Positions 12,401-24,400 of a stretch of DNA of 64,000 bases are shown in pieces. The position numbers were made by a program, and so were the translations under genes. This stretch comes from Caenorhabditis elegans. Taxonomy: Eukaryota; Nematoda; Chromadorea; Rhabditida; Rhabditidae. Each line of letters begins with the position of its first letter. Position 1 is the first letter of the stretch. The DNA is taken from contig NC_003282.8 in assembly GCF_000002985.6 (NCBI RefSeq), positions 3,224,001 to 3,288,000 of the forward strand. The letters are read 5' to 3'. The notes below the pieces were generated by a model. It saw only the letters and a program-made list of their open reading frames with translations. It did no database searches and was not told where the DNA came from.

Positions 12401-15400
12401 TACAATTTTCGGAAAATTTGAGAAAAAAATTAAAACAAAAATTATTCGAAAAATAGATAAATTACCTAAATTTTATTTGCTAAACTGAAAAAAAAACGCG
12501 AAAAAAATGCGAAAATCAATTTACAAAAATGTTCAACTTTTCTAAAAAAAAATTTTGAATGAAAAATAAAATAAGATGAAAAAATAAAAAAAAGTACCAA
12601 AAATTACTCAAAATTTGGAAAAAATTCCGAAAAAAATGTTTTTCGATTTTTTTTCCAATTTTCTGAGAAACTCCGAGAAATCGAAAAAAGGCACGAAATA
12701 AAAAAATTTTATTTTAAGAAAAATTTCTAATTAGAAAAATGTGTCGATTTGCCAAAAATTGAAAAAAAAAAAAACGCAAAAACGTGAAATTAATTTCAGA
12801 GAGATATTGAATTCGTTGCTCGGAGATGGAAGCTAGCTGGTCGACCGACAATGTGTGTGGTGTTGAGAGAGGAAAACGTGGCTGGAGAGTATTTTGATCA
12901 CATTTTGGATCTTCTTGTTCAGCTCAAAAATGGACATATCAACGGAATTCGTGTTCGACTTGGCAGAGTTCATGTATGGGGAAAGAGTTTTTAAATACGT
13001 GTAGGACGAATGATATTGTTTCTAAAAAGTTTGATGCATCGGACATGCCGGATTTAGAATCGAATTCTGCTGTAGATTTTCGTTGCAAAAAAACTAGAAT
13101 TTTGAGTCAAAGCATCAGTTTAGCGCTTTTTTTCCAAATTCCGTATGATCACTGTTCAGGCTTTCGAAAATTTGTTATTCGAACTATATTACGGGAATAT
13201 AAAAATCTGAGAATGCGTATTGCACAACATATTCAAAATATCTCGTAGTGAAAACTACAGTAACTTTATACTGTAGTGTCGATTTACGGAAATCATTTAT
13301 TAATCGATCAAAAATACTGAAAGAAAAACATGACAAAAAAACTAAACGATAATTTTGAAATTTGACATTTACTAAAATCGAAAAGCGAGAATTTTTCAAA
13401 AAAAATTTGAATTTTTTGTTGAAAAATAGCTTATAATTTCAGTCATTTCTCTCCTTCTTCGTGGAAAATGAATTTTATGGTTAATTTCCTATTTTTACTG
13501 TTTTTTTCCTTTTTTGAAAAAGCAAAAAATTTTCGTTTTTAGTTATCCCTGCAAAAAATCAAAAAATTGAAGAAAAAAAATTTTCATTTCAAAAATCGAG
13601 ACCGTAAACCGACCCGAGCGCTACAGATTCATTTAAAAGGTTACTGTAGTTTTCGCTACGATATATTTTGCGCGTCAAATATGTTGTACAATATGCATTC
13701 TCAGAATTTCGTGTTCCTGTAATAGAAACCAACTAGCTGAATTTCGTGTTGCACAACAGACTTGACGCGCGAAATATCTCATACCGAAAACTACAGTAGC
13801 TAATTTTGTCACTACCGCACTACTGTAGTGTCGATTTACGGGCAGGATCAATTTTATTTGAACCAATTTCTATAAGCTTCAAATACGATTTTTTTTGTCG
13901 ATTTACGCAGTTACCAGTAAATCGACACCAGCGCTACAGCATTCATTCAAAAGGTTACTGTAGTTTTCGCCACGAGATATTTTGCACGTCGAACATGTTG
14001 TGCAATACGCATTCTTAGAATTTCGTGTTCCCGTAATACCAATTGTTTTCGAAATTTGAATTTTTCCAGCAACTCCTCAACTCTTGCTGCATAGAACACA
14101 TTGATTTCGCGAATTCCGATGATTTGGAATTTGATATCGATATAATGGAGGAGACACACGATAATTCGGCAATCTTTTCGAGATTAAGTCTTAAAGAGGG
14201 TTATGATGATGATATGACACATGAGGTACCATCCCACTGCAACTTTTTCCTCACGAGGGACGAGGAAAAGTGGTTTCTAGGCCATGGCCGAGGGGCCGAC
14301 AAGTTTCAGCGGCCATTTATCTTGCTTTGTTTTACGCCTGTTTTCTTTTGTTTTTCACAGCGTTTTCCCGTTTTTTCTTATTAAAACTGATAAATAAATA
14401 CTTTTTGCAGATGCTGAAACAATTTCCAAGTAAAAAAATCATGTATTCAGTGGGCAAGCAGTGGTAAAAGTGGGCAATGTAATATGATGGATTACGGGAA
14501 TACAACACCTAAACTTTTTCTGAAACATGATACATATGCTGCTTAGATGCTGAAATTACCTGATTTTCATAACGAGACCGCTGAAAAAGTTTTGAGGTTT
14601 TCAAAATATAACTTTTTGTGCGAAAATCTCGACTTTTTCACCGAAAAAGTTGAATTTTGGAAACCTCAAAACTTTTTCAGCGGTCTCGTTATGAAAATCA
14701 GGTAGTTTCAGCATCTAAGCATCATATGTATCATGTTTCAGAAAAAGTTTAGGTTTTGTATTCCCGTAATCCATCATTTTGACCACTTTCACCGCTGCTT
14801 GCCCACTGAATACATAATTTTTTTACTTGGAAATTGTTTTAGCATCTGCAAAAAATATTTATTTATCAGTTTTATTAAGAAAAAACGAAAAAAATCAGTG
14901 AAAAACGAAAGAAGACATGCGGAAAACAAAGCAAGATAAATGGCCGCTGAAACTTGTCGGCACCTCGGCCATGGCCTAGAAACCACTTTTCCTCGTCCCT
15001 CGTGAGGAAAAAGTTGCAGTGCATCCATTCACAGCAAAAACATTTTTCCTTCAACATTTGAAAGTTTTTCCAGAAAGATGTGACACCTCGAACAGATCAC
15101 GAACTATTTCAAATTATTGAGAAAGACGATATGGAACGGCCAAGACTGTTGGCTTTTGCCATTTGGATTCTCTGGTCGAGAACTCACCCGGATCTTCTTG
15201 TACATAATTGTAAGAATGAAAGAATGTGTGTCGATTTACGCAATTCGTGTACTCCTCGAGGAGAAGTGTGCACCTTTTTTGCAGTGAATTTCACAGTTTT
15301 CGGCTGAATTTCTATAATTTTGAACATTTTTTCTTGGATTTCAGGACGAATAGTGTCTCCAAAAATATCGAAAATTGGAAAAACTACAATTGAAAATGTC

Positions 15401-18400
15401 AGAAATTTATCAACAAAAAAAAATTGTTTTCGACTTTTTTTTGTTGGAAATATCAGAAAATCGAAAAATAGGATAAATTTAAAATAAAACTAAAAATTTT
15501 CAACATTAAAAAGTAAGAAAAACTGCCGAAATTTAAGGCTATTTAAAAAATGATTTTTTGGAAATATCGGAACATTGAAAAATCTTTAAAAAAAAAACAA
15601 AACAATATCCAATTTTTCAAAAAAAAAACATTCGAAAAAGCCTAGATTACACGAACACAAAATTCTAAGAATGCGTATTGCACAACGCATTTGACGCGCA
15701 AAATATCTCGAAGCGAAAACTTCAGTATATATTTTATTGAGAAGCGAATTATTTAAATTAATTTCAAACCGAGCCCGTAAATCGACACGAGCGCTACAGT
15801 AGTTCTTTCAAGAATTACTGTAGTTTTCGCTACGAGATGTTTTGCGCAATACTCATTCTCAGAATTTTGTGTTCCCGAAATAATTAAGTACAAAAAAAAA
15901 TAAATTCAGAATTAATGCTTTATTCGAAAAAATGTCAAAAAAAACCTACCAAAGTCGTAATTTTTCCAGTCACACTCCGCGAACGTCTCGAAAAGGTGTA
16001 CCGCCGAGCATGTCAACTCCGTCTCTGGTGGCTTGTTCGTTACTGTGCCGGACGACTTCACAAGGCGATGAACTCACTGGCTCCAGCTATCACTAACATG
16101 CTCGTCCGTGGAAAACAAATCACTCTGGGAGTTCGCAATCGTCCGGGAGCCCGCGAAGAGATCATCGTTCGACCAATTGCTCCAAGCGATTTGAATCGTT
16201 TGCTCTTTGAATGTTGCCCGGCCGATGAGCCACAAGCGGCGGTTTTCCATCAAGAATTGATTATTGCTTGTTCGGATTTGATGTCCCATAACCCGCAGGT
16301 TTTCGAAGGAGTTCTCACTATTCGGCTCTCATGGCTCTCCGACGCAATTAGTATGCTCCTGAACTATGTTCGAATTACCGGAGCACTAAAGTTTTCCGGT
16401 GTGAGCACCGGAACTCCACCAACTCCAGGAACAACTGGAATTCCTACAGGTGCGGCGCGTAAAAGTTTGAAAATATTTTAACTATACACCGGGCCTCCTG
16501 GAGTGTGTTCATAATTATTGAAGCGCACTTGCGCGTGGCATCTCACGAACTCCAGAATTCGCGGGAATTCGTTTCGCGGGGACATCAGTTTTTGGCTATT
16601 TTTGGCTTAATAGAAATTATTTTTCTGATTTTTTGGTTTATAATATTATTGAGAAGCATCATCCGAATTGAAAATGTGTAAAATTATGAAATTTGACCGA
16701 AAACTGAAGGTTTTACAGAAAGGAGTCACCACGCGCTTTCTTTAAAATGTATCAGAACCGCGCCAGTTTTTCGATTTCAGAGTCGTAAAATATGCCATTT
16801 TGTAGAGAAAAGTTTGTTTTACAAAAATCCAAACCTGAAAAATCGAAAAAATAAGATTTTAACGTACAATTGTTGATTTTTTGAATATTTTTAAACTAGG
16901 AATTAAACAATTATAATTTCAAAAATGGATTTTTGTAAAACAAACTTTTCTCTACAAAATGGCATATTTTACGACACTGAAATCGAAAAACTGACGGTTC
17001 TGATACATTTCAAAGGAAGCCGTGGTAACTCATTTTTGTAAAACCTTCAGTTTTCGGTCAAATTTCATAATTTTACACATTTTCAATTTGGATGATGCTT
17101 CTCAACAATATTATAAACCAAAAACTATAACATTTTTTCTTTAGAAGTCAAAAATAGCCAAAAACTGCTGTCCCCGCGAAACGGATTCCCGCGAATTCTG
17201 GAGTTTGTTAGGTGCCACGCAAGTGCGCTCCAATAATTATGAACACTCTAGGAGGGGCCGTGCTATCTATCCTATAATTTTCAAATTCCCGCCAACCCTT
17301 CAAATTTTCCTGTGTTCTTTTTTCCCTTTTTCCACGTGGAGTCAGAGTGTCTCATTTTGGATTGATCTACGTTGATCTACAAAAATGCGGGAGAAGAGAC
17401 GCAGAGTTCTCTTCTGATTTCGCATGGTTAAGAACGTGCTGACGTAACATTTTTTGGGAAAAATATACCCGAATTTTTTGTAGATCAAGCCGTATTGGGA
17501 CACCCTGACATCACGTGTTTTTCCCTATTTTCCTTCCACCATCCCAACTTTTCCAGAGCTGGATTTTATACGAAAACTGATTCGTACCAAATATCGCCGC
17601 GAAAAAGTTATCGAGGGTAACTATTATGTAGCTTTCCTTGAATGAGTGAAAAAAAACTTCCCATTTATGTGTGCCGTGACGTGGCTCACGGCGTGTAAAT
17701 TGGTAAATCTGGCCTAGCGAAAAGTGAAAAGTGAGAATCCTAGGCCATGGCCGCGGCAAAGCGCGCGAAATTTGAATTTAAATTTTTCATGTCATTGAAA
17801 ATCGATGAATGAGACATTATAATGGATCAAAACTACAAAAATATACAAAAATTGTTTTTAAAATGAATAAATCACATTTAAAAACGATTATTTTCCTGAA
17901 TAAAGGTGGAAATTTGATTTATCAGGCAATTATTAGGAAAATGCGTCAAAACGTGTACATTTTTGAATTTTTTTCAAAAACTAGATCCACAAATTTTCTG
18001 AAATTTCACCAGTTTACTCGGTAGACTATTATAATCAAATTATGTGCAAAAAAATAACACCCACCGTCACAAGTTCATATTGAATTTTTCTATTTTAGCT
18101 CCGAAAACCACTAAAATTCGACAAAATTGGCACATTTTTGAACTTTTTTCAAAAACTAGGTCCACAAAGTTTCTGAAACTTCACCAGTTTACTTGGTAGA
18201 CTATTTCAAACAAATTATGTGCATAAAATCCATACCCACCGTCACAAGTTCACATTGAATTTTTCAATTTTAGCTCGGAAATTCACGAAAAATCAGTAAA
18301 ATTGCCACAAATTTGAAATTTTTTCAAAAACTAGATTCACAAAGTTTTTGAAACTTTACCAATTGACTAAATGAAGGTTTTCGAACAATTTAAGTACATA

Positions 18401-21400
18401 AAATGTATACCCACCATCACAAGTTTACACTTAAAAGCGTCGTTCCTTAATGCAGCTTCAAACTGCTTTGTTTCGTTCAATGCGCAGTTCATATTTTTTG
18501 TATTCGAATTTCATATCATTTTAGTGTTTCTTTTATTCTTTTTCGATAAGATAATGCATTTTTTGCTTAAATTCAACGAAATTTTCATATAAAACTAAAC
18601 CGGGAAGTATTAATTGCTAAAATTTATGTGGACTACGGTAGTCAAGTCCGCAAACACCACGCGCATTTTCATAATTGCGTACATTTGTTTTTCAAGCTTT
18701 TTTCTAGGCCAGAGGTACCAATTTACACGCCGTGGGCTTTTTGACTTGGAGGTGGAATATCGCTATTGCGGATTTGATTTGAAGTTTATTTGCGTTTTTA
18801 CACTTTAAGAAATTTCAATCTAAGTTTTGGTAAATGGAAAAAAAGAAATCCAAAAAATTGGACTTTTTGAAAAGTTTCGAGCATTACCCCCACTTTTGAA
18901 CATTGCAGAATAAAGCTTCCATGGAAGGCAGGCGCAGGTTTCAGTGCCTGACGCCTGCCTCCGACCTACCGCTTCACGCCGTTCTGCAATTTTTTTGTCG
19001 GCAAATTGCCGGTTTGCCGGAAATTGTGATTTTCGGCAAATTGCCGATTTGCCGTTTGCCGAAGATCAATTTGCCGGAAGTTTTTAGAGCGATATCTCAC
19101 AAGACAGAAACACTTAAAACTGTGTTTTTTTTTTGAAAATTTTCCCGTTTTTTCTAGATATTTTCATAGAATTTGCCTACTCTTCAAAATAGATGCAGGC
19201 GTACAATTTTGATTAACATTGAATTTGGTGAACATTTTCAGCAGCTGCCGTTTTGCCGGTTTGCCGGAAGAAAATTTTTAGAGTAGCTAATTATGATATA
19301 GAGAAACGCGCTGACGATATTCCACATCTAAAAGAATTAATAATAATAATACTACTTGTGTCAAACTATCTATGTAGATAACATGTTGCATGTGTGAAGT
19401 TGTACTAGAATCAACATTGAAATCTCCAATACGACACCATTCTCAAATTTTCAGAATTCAAGAAGAGCTGCATCTACGACCTATCTCCAACAGTTGTAAA
19501 AGATGTCGTGACTGCGCTAATGACAAGAACTAATTGGCATTTGTTGTAAGTTTAAAGGGGGAGTAGAGTTTGTGGGGAAATGTATGTTTCTGACTCTAAT
19601 TGTGCTCCTGATACCGAATATCGATGTGAAAAAAATTTTAAAAATTTCCCTGATTTTATATTAATTTTTAAAATCCGCAAATCCATTGGATGCCTATATG
19701 TGAGATTTCAAACGCAAGATTTTCCCGCCAGAGACGCCCCGCCCACGAAACCGTGCCGCACGTGTGGGTTTACGAGCTGAATATTTTCCTTCTATTTTTA
19801 TTTGATTTTATACCGATTTTTTCCATTTTTTCGCTGTTTTATATCGAAAATGTTGTTATCTAACGTTAATTTATGCCTTTTTATTGATAAAAATCAACAA
19901 AATTCCATTAAAGAACCATTTTCAGCACAAAATCGACGGAAAACAAGGAAAATTACGGCGACACGACGTTTCTAGGAAAAGTGGGCATTTCATTTAAAAA
20001 ACATTTTCAAAAAACAATTTAAAAGTGAAAAGCATTCCGTTCGCTAAAAAATTGGGCCTAAAACATCTTTAAAAAATCAACAGTTTGTCGATTTAGTCGG
20101 TAAATTCCAATTTTCATTCAAATACTCATCATATTTCCTTTACAAATCACAATGTTTTTTCCCAGAAATGTGATTTTTTATAAATTTTATTGAAAATAAA
20201 TAGTTTTATAATATATTTATTGGGTTTTTATGAAAAACAATAGTATTACACACGGAATAATGATAAATTTATTGTCCATGGTTGCTTCCACCTCGTTTCG
20301 CGTCGATTTTGTGCTGAAAATGGATCTTTAATGGAATTTTGTTGATTTTTATCAATAAAAAGGCATAAATTAACGTTAAATAACAACATTTTCGATATAA
20401 AACAGCGAAAAAATGGAAAAATCGGCAAAAAATTAAATAAAAATATAAGGAAAAAATTAATCTCGTAAACCCACATGTGCGGCACGGTTTCGTGGGAGGG
20501 GCGTCTCTGGCGGGAAAATCTTGCGTTTGAAATCTCACATATAGGCATCCAATGGATTTGCGGATTTTAAAAATTAATATAAAATCAGGGAAATTTTTTT
20601 CACATCTATATTCGGTATCAGGAGCACAATTAGAGTCAGAAACATATATTTCCCCACAAACTCTACTCCCCTTTTAATCACAGAAATCACTGAAAATTTA
20701 TCAAATTTACAAAAAATGTCAGTTTATTTAATTTTTAGATATTTAGATATTTCATGTAATTTTTTTTTTAAAATACACTGCTGTATTAATTATTATTAAA
20801 GTTCTAAAAATCTAAATATTTCACTGAAACCGGACGTCCCCGAAAATACAATAATAAATGTTAGTTGTCTGACAACACGATATCACGAAAAATGGAAACG
20901 CGTAGGCACAGCAGAGCGCTACAAATGTTGTAGTCAGAATTTTTGTGATTTGTCAAATTCCGTGTATTCCACTCACACACAAAGTGATAATGTGTGTGAG
21001 TGAAATACACGGAATTATAATATATCATTGAAATTGAAATTTTTAGATTTTTTTTTTGCAAGTGAGGCAATGACTAAACTATACAGCTGCATTTGAACCA
21101 AAAATTATTACAAATTGTACGATTTTTCAATTTTTCTGAAAATTAGAAGTTGATAAAAATATATTTGAAAGAAAAAAAAATAGGAAAAAAGACGTTTCGG
21201 AAATTTCCGGCAATTTTGACCATTGCCGGTTTTGAAAATTTTCAGAAATTGCCGGTTTTGGAAATTTCCGGCAATCGGCAATTTCGGTATTTGCCGGTTT
21301 TTTGAAATTTTTGGCAATTTCGGCAATTGCCGGTTTTGGAAATTTCCGGCAATCGGCAATTTTGGCAATTGCCGGTTTTGGAAATTTCCGGCAATTTCGG

Positions 21401-24400
21401 CCATTGCCGCGCAACCCCAGATTTGCTTTTTATCGAATACAATTTGAAAAAAAATCAAACTTTTAAATTTCCAGATCCTCTCTGCAAACCCGCCGGCTCA
21501 ACGGAGCACTCAACCGGATGCCGGTCAACTTTTACGATCGAGTCTGGACGATACTGGAAAGATCAACGCATGGAATCATCATTGCCGATCAGTTCCTACC
21601 ACAACAGCCGACACTCAGCGATATGACAAGATTCGAGTTGACGTTCTCTTATAAGATTGAGGCGATGCTTAGCAGAATATCACATCCTGAGTATAGGCAG
21701 TTGCTCGTTGAGGTATAGGGCTTTACATTCTATGCTGAAAACTTGGAAAAAAAATATTGCACACTTTCTGAGAAAATTGAAAAAGTTTACCGAACATTGC
21801 CGGAAAACTATTATTTCATGTTGAGTTTAATTTTTTTAATAGGTATTTTTGAACAATTAAGACATTAGATATTTCCGGCAAATCGGCAAATTGCCGGAAT
21901 TGGAAATTTCCGGCAAATTGATTTTCTATTATAATTTGCTGATATCTTCCAATTTTTGCGATTTTCCAATCAAAAGCTACAGTAACCCCCGAGGTCACGC
22001 AAAAATACATGTGCCTTTAATGAATACAGTAATCCAAGTTTCTCTTAAAATCTAAAAAATTTAGTAATACTTAAAGGCGCACGCATTTTTCTGCATAATT
22101 CCGACTACTTACCGTAATCTTGTAATCTGTTGAACTTTGTTTGAAATAATTCGTACCTGACCCTATCTGCTGTGAGACCTGATTCGAATATCCGGTAGAA
22201 GCATAATTTTTAATTATTAAAAATCGAAAGGAGTTGAGTTTTAAAGTTTGACCGCATTCGTCAGTTTTCTATTTTCGGAAAATTTAATCGAATTATTTAA
22301 TTTTCGTATTTTGAAAAGAAAAAAGAAGTTCTAATTGATATAATTTAATGGAAAATTTTTAGAAAAAAAACCAAATTTTATTTTTATTCATTTTCTCATT
22401 AAAATCACCAACTTTGTGATTTTTTCAAGAAAAATTATTTCCTGTTTTCTGAAAAAAAATCTCCATTTTCTCTCCAAAACCAACATTTCCTGGGTTTTTC
22501 TCAAAATTTACTAAATTTTTTTAGAATAGGGCCGAAAAATTCCGATTTTCTTCAAAAATTGCTGAAAATTGCCGATTTTTTCCGCAGTTGCTGAAAATGG
22601 TGGATTTTCTTTAAATATTGCTGAAAAGTTTCGATTTTATTCGAAATTTACTAAAAAAAATTGTCGATTTTCTTTTTAAAAAGTTTCTGAAAATTGCCGA
22701 TTCCCTTCGATATTAACCAAAAAATTGTCGATTTTCTTTGAAAGTTGTAGAAAGTTTTTTTTCTCAAAATTAGCAAAAATTTTAAAAAATTCCTGAAATT
22801 CGAAGAGATCCCTGATCCCCACCATTCCCCAATTCTACCACCTCCTATTAGGCCATATCATGCCTACGTAGCTGAGCTCTTGATAGATTTGAAGAGCTCA
22901 GCTCAGCTCATCAGCAGCATCAAAAACATTCCGAAAAAACACACACACACATACACAAGTGAAATAGTTTCTAATCCGCTTTCTCTCTCTCTCTTATCTG
23001 ATGACTCCTGCCGCCGACATGCTAATGTATGACGACACATTGTGATAATGATGACTTGGTGGATATGATAAATTGTTTAGAAATTTGAATTTGTGTGTGT
23101 GTACGGAAGTGATACGTAATCACTTAAAGCTCATTTTCCTCGAATCGGAAATGAGCAAGAAATAGTGAGCAGAACGTATATAGAAGAGCACAATTAATAC
23201 CGTACCCCGAGTAGACTTGTGCGGTAAATGCGGAGTAGTAAAGGAATTTGGGTCAGTGCTGTAACCAGACTCAAAATGGTCTGAAACTATCAAATTTCGT
23301 GGAAATTTTATCAAAAATAGTTATACCAGTTCAAAATGTTTTGAAAAACTAATATATTCAGCTAAAATCTCAGCAAAAAAATCTTGCCAAGCAGAATTAT
23401 TGCACATTTTGGTCGTTGATTTAGGTACATTTACGGTGTTTGGGTGTAAAAATATCACCAAACTTGTGCACCCATAACCAGAAAATGTACCATAATCTAT
23501 GAATAAATGCGTATATGCAATAAAGAGTTTTGGCAAGTTTTCGGCAAAATTTGATATTTTAGTTGCAAATATGACTTTTTTGGAAAAAAACCTTTGAAGC
23601 TTCAACGTTGTTTTTTTGAGAAATTTTCAAATTACAAAGGTATAAACCATTAATATTTACTACCTCTAGCGTAAAATAGAAAAATACCAAGCCTACAGGG
23701 TACGTGGTTGAGCTCTTCTATACGTTCTCCAAATGTTCTAGGTTCATTCGAAAATTCGAAAATCGAGGAAAGTGAGCTTGAAACAATATGATCATCTCCT
23801 AAAAGCATCTTAAAAATATTACTGAATTTTTATAATTTGCAGCTCCTCTCGATCATCGCCACAATTCTGGAACGTAACCCGGAAATCGCGTTCACTCATT
23901 CCCGAATCGATTGTGATAGTGTAAGAGGATATCTGATATTAAATCCTCGACATTTTCTCATTTCAGTTGATCAAAAAGGGATTCGCCCTCTTTGCTGCAG
24001 AAGAGGGCATCAAGGATCTCAACGATTTGACACCGTTCTATCAACTAGAAGGACAGGCTCTCTCCACTTCAACGGCCACGTTTTTGACAAAGGTAATCCC
24101 ACTGACTGCAACTTTTTTCGAACGAGGGACGAGGCAAAAAGGTTTCTAGGCCATGGCCGAGTCCCCGACAAATTTCAGCGGCCATTTATCTTGCTTTGTT
24201 TTCTGCGTGTTTTCTTTCGTTTATCACCGAATTTTTCCGTTTTTTCTTATCAAAACTAATAAATAAATATTTTTTGCAGATGCTAAAATAATTTCCAGAT
24301 GAAAAAATTGTGAATTCAGTCGGCAAGTAGCGGTAAAAGTGGTCAATGTAATATGATGGATTACGGGAATAAAAAACCCAAACTTTTTCCCAAACATGAT

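Noticed and set aside
19580..20548. ORFs on both strands encoding similar peptides
   Set aside because: Mirror-image arms of the 19551-20677 palindrome, not a gene pair.
23248..23260. TTGGGTCAGTGCT, similar to a HIM-8/ZIM pairing-centre motif
   Set aside because: One base longer than the 12-mer I recall, single occurrence, and inside a TIR element; pairing centres need many clustered copies.
23837..24259. 140-codon ORF spanning kinase exons
   Set aside because: Partly overlaps real exons in the wrong frame and continues into the type L palindrome; the exon chain 23843-23920 and 23967-24092 explains the coding signal.
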